DNA of 64,000 bases from JBAZYV01 sp041658345 (GTDB taxonomy: Bacteria > Patescibacteriota > Gracilibacteria > UBA1369 > 2-02-FULL-48-14), in contig JBBAAK010000001.1 of NCBI GenBank assembly GCA_041658345.1, positions 124,001-188,000 on the forward strand. The letters are read 5' to 3'. Both the position numbers and the translations under genes were made by a program. The first letter of the stretch is position 1. Each line of letters begins with the position of its first letter. Below the pieces are notes generated by a model. It did no database searches. It was not told the DNA's origin and saw nothing but the letters and a program-made list of their open reading frames with translations. This document shows, in pieces, positions 47,431 through 55,653 of this stretch.

Positions 47431-49839
47431 ATGACCGAATATAACGCACAAGAAGTCGAGAAAAAATGGCAAGCTCGTTGGAAAGAGAGCGGGCTTTATA
47501 AGGTTGATTTAAATGCACCAAAAAATCCAAAATACTATAATTTGACTATGTTCCCGTACCCGAGTGGGGACAAGCTTCATATAGGGCACTGGTATAATTA
47601 TGGGCCTGTGGATACTTGGGGTCGTTTTATGCGAATGAAAGGTTACAGTGTGTTCCAGCCAATGGGGTTTGATTCGTTTGGACTGCCGGCTGAGAATTAT
47701 GCCATTAAAACAGGTGTGCATCCTGCGGAAACAACTCGCAAAAATATAGATAAAATGAAGGAACAAATTGGTGCGATTGGTGGTATGTATGATTTGGATT
47801 TGAATGTGGAGACATCTTCACCTGAATATTACAAATGGACGCAGTGGGTATTTTTGCAACTTTATAAAAATGGCCTAGCGTACAAAAAAGAGGCTCCTGT
47901 TAACTGGTGTACAAGTTGCATGACAGTACTTGCGAATGAACAAGTTGAAGATGGCAAATGCGAACGATGTAAAAACCAAGTGGTGCAAAAAAAATTAAAA
48001 CAATGGTTTTTTGCGATCACAAAATATGCGGATAAATTGCTGGATTATGAAGGCTTAAATTGGCCTGGGAAAACCGTGGCAATGCAAAAGCATTGGATAG
48101 GAAAAAAGGAAGGAATAAATATTAATTACAAGATTAAAAACCAGGATTTGTCTGTTACCGTTTTCACAACGCGTCCGGAAACAAATTTTGGTGCAACTTT
48201 TGTAGTTATCGCGCCTGAGCATCCTGACGTTTTGGCACTTTGTTCTCCGGAACAAAAAAATGCAGTTTTGGCTTATATAGAAGAATCAAAAAAGAAATCT
48301 GAGCTCGAAAGGCAAATGGAAGACAAAAAAAAGACGGGAATTTTTACGGGTTCTTATGCAATCAATGATCTCACAGGTTATGAGATGCCTATTTATGTGG
48401 CTGATTATGTGCTTATGGGTTTTGGGACCGGAGCTGTTGTTGGTGTGCCCGGGCACGATATCCGGGATTTTGAATTTGCAAAAGCCATGGGGAATATTGA
48501 AATTCTCCGTGTAATTAAAGGTGCAGACGGAGATGTATCTCCGATTTTATTAGCTGAGCAAGTTCAAGAAGATGAAGGCGAAGTCATAAATTCTGAGTTT
48601 TTGGATGGGCTAAATCCACACGATGCAATCCCTAAAATGATCGATCATTTGGAGCAAAAAGGAATGGGTAAACGAATAGTGCAATATCGTCTACGTGATT
48701 GGTTGGTTTCTCGTCAACGTTATTGGGGGGCGCCGATTCCAATTATTTATTGTGAGGACTGTGGAGAAATTGCTGTGCCGGAAAAAGATCTGCCGGTGAT
48801 TCATCCACATATTGAAGATTATGTGCCAAAGGGGACTTCCCCACTTGCCTCATCCAGCGAGTTTGTGGATACGGTATGCCCAAAGTGTGGCAAAAATGCA
48901 AAACGTGAAGTGGACACAATGGACACTTTTGTATGTTCAAGTTGGTACTTTTTGCGTTATCCGGATGCAGGCAACAGTGAGCTGGCTTGGGATAAGAAAA
49001 AAATCGAAAAATGGATGCCGGTTGATATGTATATTGGAGGACCGGAGCATGCGTGTATGCATTTACTTTATGCAAGATTTTTACATAAAGTTTTCTTCGA
49101 TTTGGGATTGGTTGATTGCAAAGAGCCGTTTAAGAGGCTGGTTCATCAAGGTATGATCACAAAAGATGGGGCGAAAATGAGTAAATCCAAAGGAAACGTT
49201 GTGAGTCCGGATGAGTTTGTGGCCAAATATGGATCTGATGTTTTCCGCATGTACTTGATGTTTATGGGACCTTTTACTGAGGGCGGGGATTGGAATGATA
49301 GAGGAATTACCGGAGTTGCAAGATTTGTGGACCGTTTTTATAGGATGGTGCAGATGGAAAATGTGGATGGTGCGAATGCAAACATGGATTCTATTGTGCA
49401 TCAAACGGTCGCGCGCGCGAGTGATGCGATTACCAAAATGAATTTTAATGTGGCGATTGCCTCACTAATGGAACTTACAAATGAAGGACTCCAAAAAGGC
49501 CTCAATTTGGAACAAAAAGAAATGATTATCCGAGTGCTGGCCCCAATGGCACCACATCTTGCTGAAGAAGCTTGGGAACAGCTTGGCCACAAAGACAGCG
49601 TTTTTGATGCCACTTGGCCGGAGGCGAATAGCGAATATTTGGTTAAATCAACTGTTACTTATGCAATCCAAGTTAATGGCAAGTTGCGCGCAACTATTGA
49701 TTTGCCACAAACGATTTCAAAAGAAGAAGCTTTTGCTTCTGCACGCTTGGATTTGAATGTTTCAAAATATTTGGAAGCCGGCCAAGTTAAAAAGGAGATA
49801 TTTGTGCCTGGAAAAATAATTGGGTTCGTAGTGGCTTAA
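47431..49839 (+). CDS. leuS: Leucyl-tRNA synthetase
   Basis: 802 residues, class I synthetase. HIGH-type motif H-I-G-H in P-Y-P-S-G-D-K-L-H-I-G-H-W, CP1 editing domain with T-T-R-P-E-T-N-F-G-A-T-F, two zinc-like C-x-x-C pairs, KMSKS motif K-M-S-K-S-K-G-N, and the C-terminal anticodon-binding and leucyl-specific parts. Charges tRNA-Leu. Start at 47431, as the promoter excludes the TTG at 47422. Editing site appears intact. Confidence 0.98.
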   Translation: MTEYNAQEVEKKWQARWKESGLYKVDLNAPKNPKYYNLTMFPYPSGDKLHIGHWYNYGPVDTWGRFMRMKGYSVFQPMGFDSFGLPAENYAIKTGVHPAETTRKNIDKMKEQIGAIGGMYDLDLNVETSSPEYYKWTQWVFLQLYKNGLAYKKEAPVNWCTSCMTVLANEQVEDGKCERCKNQVVQKKLKQWFFAITKYADKLLDYEGLNWPGKTVAMQKHWIGKKEGININYKIKNQDLSVTVFTTRPETNFGATFVVIAPEHPDVLALCSPEQKNAVLAYIEESKKKSELERQMEDKKKTGIFTGSYAINDLTGYEMPIYVADYVLMGFGTGAVVGVPGHDIRDFEFAKAMGNIEILRVIKGADGDVSPILLAEQVQEDEGEVINSEFLDGLNPHDAIPKMIDHLEQKGMGKRIVQYRLRDWLVSRQRYWGAPIPIIYCEDCGEIAVPEKDLPVIHPHIEDYVPKGTSPLASSSEFVDTVCPKCGKNAKREVDTMDTFVCSSWYFLRYPDAGNSELAWDKKKIEKWMPVDMYIGGPEHACMHLLYARFLHKVFFDLGLVDCKEPFKRLVHQGMITKDGAKMSKSKGNVVSPDEFVAKYGSDVFRMYLMFMGPFTEGGDWNDRGITGVARFVDRFYRMVQMENVDGANANMDSIVHQTVARASDAITKMNFNVAIASLMELTNEGLQKGLNLEQKEMIIRVLAPMAPHLAEEAWEQLGHKDSVFDATWPEANSEYLVKSTVTYAIQVNGKLRATIDLPQTISKEEAFASARLDLNVSKYLEAGQVKKEIFVPGKIIGFVVA

Positions 49840-49854
49840 AGTCTTAAGTCACAA

Positions 49855-50358
49855 TTATTCTACGCTTGCATACCCGCTGTATGCATCAATGCTTACTACT
49901 GCGCTATAAATGCCAGTGCTGTCTTCCAATACGGTTGATCTCTCCGTAGCTCCGTCTAGGCAATTTGAATCTGAATCAAGCTCAAAACAAACCTCCCCGT
50001 ATGGTGGAAAATAATATGCAGTTAGGGTTTCTGTGCTAAATCCTTCCGCAAAATTAAAGGCGTCGATTATTTCGGTTTGCGTCTCTCCGTAAGCCGTTAG
50101 AGTGACTGTTAATTCGCCGATGACCAAAGCGTAATAATTTGTTTCTTCGCCTCCACTCAAAAGCATATTAGAAAGTGATCTACTGCGCGCTTCTTCCGTA
50201 ATATTTATAATTTGCATTTTTTGATCATCAAATTTTGCTTTTAAAGTTGCTCTTCCAAAAGAAAAAACCAGTGCCATCGTTAAAATCGCCATAATCGTAA
50301 TCACAATCATCAGTTCAATCAGTGTAAAAGCTTTTTTTTGCGCGGAAAGAAAACTCAT
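49855..50358 (-). CDS. Prepilin-like protein (type IV pilin/pseudopilin)
   Basis: 167 residues. Class III signal: basic leader then K-K-A-F-T-L-I-E-L-M-I-V-I-T-I-M-A-I-L with Glu+5 after the expected cleavage before Phe. The rest is a beta-rich pilin head with Cys near 124 and 132. Would be cut and methylated by a prepilin peptidase and assembled in a type IV pilus or type II secretion pseudopilus. Leaderless-type promoter 6 nt upstream. Two more prepilins lie divergently. Confidence 0.9.
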   Translation of the reverse strand: MSFLSAQKKAFTLIELMIVITIMAILTMALVFSFGRATLKAKFDDQKMQIINITEEARSRSLSNMLLSGGEETNYYALVIGELTVTLTAYGETQTEIIDAFNFAEGFSTETLTAYYFPPYGEVCFELDSDSNCLDGATERSTVLEDSTGIYSAVVSIDAYSGYASVE

Positions 50359-50364
50359 AAGTGC

Positions 50365-50370
50365 ATTTTA
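50365..50370 (-). promoter_or_regulatory. -10 element of the minus-strand prepilin
   Basis: TGC-TAAAAT (extended -10), 6 nt before the ATG at 50358. Confidence 0.5.
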
Positions 50371-50424
50371 GCATAGAATTTTTATCAAACCACAACTACA
50401 ATTCAATCATTACACTAAGCGTCC

Positions 50425-51039
50425 ATGTCCACACGCAAAGCAGAATCGATGATAGAAACGTTGGTAGCGATTACAGTGATTGTGATTTCCACCATTTCCG
50501 CTTTGTCTTTAATGAGAACCGCGATTTCCGGCAATAGAGTAATTGAAGACAAAGTCATAGCAATCAACCTGGCGATTGAGGGCCTGGATGCAATCAAAAA
50601 TATGCGCGATACAAATTATTTGCGATTTTCTGAAAATGCTGATGAGTGTTGGGACAAGATTAATGCAAGCGTTGGAGACACCTGCACGAGTGCACAAACT
50701 ATGACCCCAGGGGCAAGCTATTTTCTTACGCGTAATTTTAGCACAGAACCTTTTTTGGAATGGAATCTTACTACGGTTACTGACCCCGAAGTGGATGGCA
50801 ATTTGGATCTTTATAATATTGATTTTGATAGAGACGAACAAATTGATACAACAATTTATGCCCAAGCTGGCATTAGCTCCCCTGGATTTGTTACCGTGGA
50901 TGAAGCGCGTTTTAAAAGAATCATAACTTTTGAATCGTTGCCAATGGATGCTTTACAAATTACGGCGACGGTAAGTTGGGATAATGGTGGAGTTATAAAA
51001 GAAATTTCTTTAACAAGAGTGATTGCAAATGTTTACTAA
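50425..51039 (+). CDS. Prepilin-like protein, PilV type
   Basis: 204 residues. N-terminus K-A-E-S-M-I-E-T-L-V-A-I-T-V-I-V-I has the pilin Glu and helix, but the leader is very short and the usual Gly before Phe is missing (Ala-Glu-Ser-Met), so processing may be atypical. Beta-rich head with several Cys. Probably a minor pilin. Overlaps the next prepilin by 11 bp. Confidence 0.75.
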   Translation: MSTRKAESMIETLVAITVIVISTISALSLMRTAISGNRVIEDKVIAINLAIEGLDAIKNMRDTNYLRFSENADECWDKINASVGDTCTSAQTMTPGASYFLTRNFSTEPFLEWNLTTVTDPEVDGNLDLYNIDFDRDEQIDTTIYAQAGISSPGFVTVDEARFKRIITFESLPMDALQITATVSWDNGGVIKEISLTRVIANVY

Positions 51040-52039
51040 ATCAAAAAAATCGGCACGGGCTTTAAGGGCGTTTACGTTAATTGAAATGATGATCACTTTG
51101 ACTATTTTTGCTGTGGTGAGCCTCATGGCAACTTACACAATGATTACCGCGGTTAAATCTGCAAAAAAGATTCAGGCAAATGCATATTTGTACAGCGAGG
51201 CGCAGGCTATTATGGATCAACTTGCGAGGTCAATAGAGGTAAATACCGTCGATTACGAAGCCTATTATTCACGCGTGGCGAAAGGTGACACGGGTTGGGA
51301 GACTCCGGACTATGGTTTTTATGCACAATCTTTTTATAATCCGGGGAGTGGTGGGGATGGTTCTGAAGGGCCTTACGATGAGATTTATGCTGAAGGTTAT
51401 TATGGCGCAAATGAATTAGACGGTGTGCCAGTTAGTGACGAACTTGATTTTGATGCCGGTGCACATCCATTCACCGGCATTGAAGATTTTGCAATGTTTG
51501 GAGACTATTATGAAAATCCATCTTCTATGAATGCTTTTTGCGAGGGTACGGTTGCCGAGTGCGCAAACCCTGCTAGAGGTATTTGGGATGAACTCATTTT
51601 GATTAATGGTGGTGGCGATTCTCGTTTAATTTACAGGCTTACTGCGTCTTCTGACGAAGGTGAATATCAACTAGCAAAAATGAGCATGCTGGGCACAGAT
51701 ACGGATAATGATGGGATTGTGGACACTTGGGAATGCAATGCAAAATATGATTGTAGTGGTACGTTTGAAGGGAATGCCGTGCCGCTTTTGGCTGACTTTA
51801 AACCAATCACCCCTAGTGCAATAAATGTTAGAGAGTTTTATGTGCAAATTTCTCCGCTTGAGGATCCTTACCGAGCCTTTGCGGAAGAAGACAGCCAAAT
51901 CCAGCCCCAAATCACAATCACTTTAACGGTAGGGCTAAGCCAAAATTACGCCTTTGGTCTACTTGGCGATTTACCAACAATTACTTTGCAAAGAACTATT
52001 TCTACAGGTGTGTATTCTAAGGTTGAGTCGTATGAATAG
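51029..52039 (+). CDS. Prepilin-like protein, PilW type
   Basis: 336 residues. Leader then R-A-F-T-L-I-E-M-M-I-T-L-T-I-F-A-V-V with the conserved Glu; large Gly/Asp/Tyr-rich head including an Asp-rich loop D-T-D-N-D-G-I-V-D and four Cys. Likely the largest minor pilin of the set, at the pilus tip. ATG at 51029 chosen over the upstream TTG at 51023. Ends 1 bp from the convergent O-antigen-ligase-like gene. Confidence 0.85.
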   Translation: MFTKSKKSARALRAFTLIEMMITLTIFAVVSLMATYTMITAVKSAKKIQANAYLYSEAQAIMDQLARSIEVNTVDYEAYYSRVAKGDTGWETPDYGFYAQSFYNPGSGGDGSEGPYDEIYAEGYYGANELDGVPVSDELDFDAGAHPFTGIEDFAMFGDYYENPSSMNAFCEGTVAECANPARGIWDELILINGGGDSRLIYRLTASSDEGEYQLAKMSMLGTDTDNDGIVDTWECNAKYDCSGTFEGNAVPLLADFKPITPSAINVREFYVQISPLEDPYRAFAEEDSQIQPQITITLTVGLSQNYAFGLLGDLPTITLQRTISTGVYSKVESYE

Positions 52040-52040
52040 G

Positions 52041-53945
52041 CTAATTTGCAATAAAACATTCAATGTATGGATCCAGTGCAAATGCTTTTTCTTCTTGTCC
52101 GGACTTTATATATGAGTCGTAAAGGTGGGCTATCCCATTATTAAAATCAGGAACATTTTTGTAAAAAATGCGATATTTCTTTTGTTCGTATGCAGTCATT
52201 GCGTCTAAAGTTGGACACCATTTCCAAAAGTCAGGTGATGCGGATAAGAACAGCTCATAATGCTCAGTTGCGAGGGCATAATCTCCATTAATATAAAGAC
52301 CATCGGCGTAAGCTCTTTGCGTGTGTAGATAAAGTGGATTTAAAGCAATGACATCTTCAAATATTTGATATGCAGTCTCCGTATCGGTTGAGAGCAAATC
52401 GTTTGCGGTCCATGCCATAACTTCTATTGTATCTCCCTCTATTTTTCTTAATGCAGATAGTTGATTTGTGCGTTCTTCTGGAAACCACATTAGTAAGTTG
52501 TAACGGAATCCTGTGTTGGTTGGGTCGAATGCAATTGCATTTTTTAAGCCCTCTTTTGTATCTTCTGTGGCGAGCGCATACGTGTACCAAAACTCCGCAT
52601 AAACACGGTCCTTAACTGTTTCTAAAAAGATGAAAACCAGAAAAATAGTTGCAAGAGGTATGCCTAAAAATCTAAATGTATTGCTCGGCCTCCATTCTAG
52701 CGAATTTTCCTTGCTGTTTTCTATTACTAACATTGCTATTAAGAAGAAAAATAAAATGTAATGTGTAATTTGTGGGAAGCTCAATTGGTTTTGCAAAATC
52801 ATAACAAGAATGGTGAACGCTATAGCTCTTGAAAGAGTTTTTTTTGATTTATAAATGCCAGCCCATATCACCCAAAATATTAAAGATAAATACAATAAAA
52901 TTAGCGGGATTCCGCCAATTGTGCCCATGTCTAAAATTTCGTTATGAGCTCTATCTGCGGAAATGTTGATGTTTTCTTCCAAAGTGTAAAACTCTGGTGT
53001 CATATATTCCGGGAAATAGATAGAAAAATTATCCGGACCAATTCCAAGAATCGGATGATCTACTATTGTTTGCACTGCGATATTCCAAATATTAAAACGT
53101 GATTCCATTGATCTAAAGTTTTCTTGATTCGGGTTGAATCTTTCAAAAAGTGGCACTTTTACCGCGACCAGTAATACAAAAATTGCCAGTAGGCCTGAAA
53201 GTATAAGTAATATTCTTTTTTTGTTTTTTATTGATATAAATATTGTGAGAGCCAACACGGAAAAAAGTGCTAAAAATGATGCCCTGCTTTCTGTGTATAA
53301 AAGTGCCCATGTCATTAGTCCACTTGGCAGAATCCAGCTCCAAGTTTTTCTTTTCCAAATAAAAAATATTCCAAGGAAAATCAGTGGCGCCAAAAATTGT
53401 GCCAAAAAATCTGGATTTCCAAGCGAAGAGAATATACGGCCCTCCAAAAAATCAAGTTGGAAATTCTTAAATATTGGGTCAAAACCAAAATGTTGTGCTA
53501 TGCCATAAGCCCCAATTACGCCACCTGTCCATATAAATAATTTTAAAGTTTTTTCAATAAAATCCTTTTTAAAAAAAGTCAGCAGTAAATAAAAATAGAC
53601 TGTAAATGCTAACCATGCCACAAGCCCCATGCCACGCTCGTATGAACCCCAAATGCTGTTTAAATGTTGCTCTGAGAAAATCGTTGCACAAAAAATTACA
53701 ATAAAAATGCTCAAAATAATTAAGCTCCCTTTTGATGTAAACCTATCTTTGTATATTGTTAATTTCTTCCTGTAGAACACTGCAAATAATCCAAGCGCTA
53801 TGCTTAAAATTAACAATATATTCAGTAGTATGCCTTTTGAATAATCAAAACAGCGTACTACATACGGAAACACGAAGAGGGCTATTAACGCAGGTGTGCT
53901 GGCTAAAAGTCCTTGAATTATTTTATCTTCAGAAATGGTACGCAT
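52041..53945 (-). CDS. O-antigen ligase-like membrane protein with C-terminal TPR-type region
   Basis: 634 residues from the ATG at 53945 (53981 would extend into the repeat gene). About 12 membrane helices up to residue 430, with the large outer loop of the Wzy/WaaL family (G-P-D-N-F-S-I-Y-F-P-E-Y, then R-A-H-N-E-I-L-D, the conserved R...H...E/D pattern). The last 190 residues look like tetratricopeptide-type helices (A-Y-A-D-G-L-Y-I-N-G-D-Y-A-L-A-T-E-H-Y). Joins or polymerises sugar chains on lipid or protein at the outer face of the membrane; matches the glycosyltransferases at 1.5-3.8 kb in theme. Confidence 0.85.
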   Translation of the reverse strand: MRTISEDKIIQGLLASTPALIALFVFPYVVRCFDYSKGILLNILLILSIALGLFAVFYRKKLTIYKDRFTSKGSLIILSIFIVIFCATIFSEQHLNSIWGSYERGMGLVAWLAFTVYFYLLLTFFKKDFIEKTLKLFIWTGGVIGAYGIAQHFGFDPIFKNFQLDFLEGRIFSSLGNPDFLAQFLAPLIFLGIFFIWKRKTWSWILPSGLMTWALLYTESRASFLALFSVLALTIFISIKNKKRILLILSGLLAIFVLLVAVKVPLFERFNPNQENFRSMESRFNIWNIAVQTIVDHPILGIGPDNFSIYFPEYMTPEFYTLEENINISADRAHNEILDMGTIGGIPLILLYLSLIFWVIWAGIYKSKKTLSRAIAFTILVMILQNQLSFPQITHYILFFFLIAMLVIENSKENSLEWRPSNTFRFLGIPLATIFLVFIFLETVKDRVYAEFWYTYALATEDTKEGLKNAIAFDPTNTGFRYNLLMWFPEERTNQLSALRKIEGDTIEVMAWTANDLLSTDTETAYQIFEDVIALNPLYLHTQRAYADGLYINGDYALATEHYELFLSASPDFWKWCPTLDAMTAYEQKKYRIFYKNVPDFNNGIAHLYDSYIKSGQEEKAFALDPYIECFIAN

Positions 53946-54277
53946 TGAGGTACTTTTGAAGAAACCATTGAAGTGACCCAAGATGACACTTCAGAGGTAA
54001 CAAAAGATACAACTGTCGACGTCCCTCCATCTGACGTTACCTTTGATGATACTTCTGAAGAGACTTCAGACGTTACAGAAGAAGTAACTTCTGATGGCAC
54101 TTCAGAAACTACAATTGAGGTTGTTTTTGTGCCACAGGTGAAGCCTGGAAAGATTTTTGACCATGATGGCCTACCAAACATTCCTTCTAATCCAGATCCG
54201 GAAGAATACATATAGGCTGTGCCACCAAGGAATAGAACCACAGCTAGGGAAATAATCATTTTTGTACTTTTTTTCAT
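53918..54277 (-). CDS. Secreted protein of Ser-Glu-Val-Thr repeats
   Basis: 119 residues. Signal/anchor segment near 7-25 (M-I-I-S-L-A-V-V-L-F-L-G-G), a short conserved-looking stretch with one Cys, then about 60 residues made of S-E-V-[TPS]-S-type units. The 3' end overlaps the start of the O-antigen-ligase-like gene by 28 bp. The repeat DNA also stays open on the plus strand (53973-54215) because ACTTCAGAAGT-like units are near-palindromic; the minus-strand frame is preferred since it has the signal peptide. Confidence 0.6.
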   Translation of the reverse strand: MKKSTKMIISLAVVLFLGGTAYMYSSGSGLEGMFGRPSWSKIFPGFTCGTKTTSIVVSEVPSEVTSSVTSEVSSEVSSKVTSDGGTSTVVSFVTSEVSSWVTSMVSSKVPQCVPFLKIK

Positions 54278-54316
54278 GATGGCGTGTTTAAAAATATATT
54301 GTCACATTACACCCTT

Positions 54317-55003
54317 TTACGCCTGAGTAAACTTAAAATTCTCCGGTGCAACCAATATAACTATTTCGCCTTTTATGGTGGATTTTTTAAAATGTGCGTG
54401 GAGGTCGGCGATGGTGCCACGATGAAAAGTTTCGTGAATTTTTGTTAGTTCACGGGCAACAACTACCACCCTTTCTTCGCCCAAAATGGTTTTCATTTGG
54501 TCGAGTGTTTTTAAAAGTCTATGTGGGGATTCGTACAAAACAACTGTTTTGTCTTCATCTTTTATTGATTCAAAAAGTGTTTGTCTGCCTTTTTTTACAG
54601 GTACAAAACCAAGATATGTGAATTCGTTCATTGGGAGTCCGCTACCCATAAGCGCTGTTAAAAAGGCTGCAGGGCCTGGGATTGGTACAATATTAACATC
54701 TGCCTGCACCGCCGATTTTATAAGCATCCAAGCAGGATCGGAAATGCCTGGAGTACCGGCGTCTGTAATAATCGCTATGTTCTTGCCTGCTTTTAAATCT
54801 TCCGTTAAGGCTTTAACTTTTGCATCCGAAGTGTAGCTATGAAAACTCGTGCATGGGATTTTAATGCCATAATGCTCAAGCAAAATATGTGAATGGCGAG
54901 TATCTTCCGCGGCGATTAAATCAACACTTTTTAGAGTGTTTATTGCGCGAAAAGTTATATCTTCCAAATTGCCGATTGGGGTTGCAACTATGTATAAACT
55001 CAT
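54317..55003 (-). CDS. rsmI: 16S rRNA (cytidine1402-2'-O)-methyltransferase
   Basis: 228 residues, tetrapyrrole-methylase fold. N-terminal V-A-T-P-I-G-N-L-E-D-I-T-F-R-A, then A-A-E-D-T-R-H, S-F-H-S-Y, D-A-G-T-P-G-I-S-D-P and V-I-P-I-P-G-P-A-A-F. Methylates the decoding-site C1402 of 16S rRNA. It lacks the short C-terminal domain of E. coli RsmI. Overlaps tsaB by 4 bp and is last in the amidase-tsaB-rsmI operon. Confidence 0.96.
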   Translation of the reverse strand: MSLYIVATPIGNLEDITFRAINTLKSVDLIAAEDTRHSHILLEHYGIKIPCTSFHSYTSDAKVKALTEDLKAGKNIAIITDAGTPGISDPAWMLIKSAVQADVNIVPIPGPAAFLTALMGSGLPMNEFTYLGFVPVKKGRQTLFESIKDEDKTVVLYESPHRLLKTLDQMKTILGEERVVVVARELTKIHETFHRGTIADLHAHFKKSTIKGEIVILVAPENFKFTQA

Positions 55004-55653
55004 GGTTTTTTCCAGGGGTCAGTTGATAAAGTTATGTTGGGAGTTTTTAAATAAAGCGGTTCTACAATTTGCACTTTTTGTAGTCCATTTAGGCCCTCCG
55101 TTAAAAGTGCTTCACCCAAAGTTTGGAATTTTTCTGATGGAATTAGTGTCCACTCTTTTTCATGAACGATTGAGGTAAGTTCATCGTGCAAAGTTTCCGG
55201 CAAAATGTAAGCAAGATTTATGCTGTGATCGTGAGGAATTTTTGCGAGTAATATTGCGAGTGGACCAACTTTTATTTCTCCATCAAAAAACATCCCCGCA
55301 TCCATTCCACCTGCGTGTAGTAGAGTTATTAGCGGGTCTTTTATCGCCACTTTACGGCGTAAAAGTTCAAAAGTATCCATTGTGTAAAGTTCTGAATTTA
55401 GGCCTTCCGCAAGTGCATTTGCGAATGCAATTCCCGTGCGGAGCGAAGTAAAAGAGCCAGGCCCACGAACTACAACAATTTGTTTAATATCGTGCTTGTT
55501 CAATTCCAGTTCGCCAAGCATTTGTTCCAAAAATGGCACCAAATTCTCCACATCATTTCTATTATCTTGCCATTTTTTTTGCGATAAAATTTCTTGCTCG
55601 TTTAACAGCACCATTTCGTGAACGCTCTCCGCTGTGTTTATTCCGAGAATCAT
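55000..55653 (-). CDS. tsaB: tRNA threonylcarbamoyladenosine biosynthesis protein TsaB
   Basis: 217 residues, ASKHA fold. N-terminal I-L-G-I-N-T-A-E-S, middle V-R-G-P-G-S-F-T-S-L-R-T-G and A-N-A-L-A-E-G-L-N. Scaffold of the TsaBDE complex that makes t6A37 in ANN-decoding tRNAs; tsaD and tsaE are not in this window. Overlaps its upstream (amidase) and downstream (rsmI) neighbours by 4 bp each, so all three are translationally coupled. Confidence 0.93.
   Translation of the reverse strand: MILGINTAESVHEMVLLNEQEILSQKKWQDNRNDVENLVPFLEQMLGELELNKHDIKQIVVVRGPGSFTSLRTGIAFANALAEGLNSELYTMDTFELLRRKVAIKDPLITLLHAGGMDAGMFFDGEIKVGPLAILLAKIPHDHSINLAYILPETLHDELTSIVHEKEWTLIPSEKFQTLGEALLTEGLNGLQKVQIVEPLYLKTPNITLSTDPWKKP

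Noticed and set aside
53973..54215. Open frame on the plus strand in the Ser/Glu/Val/Thr repeat region.
   Set aside because: It lacks a signal peptide and upstream promoter; the minus-strand frame explains the DNA better. The openness follows from the near-palindromic repeat.
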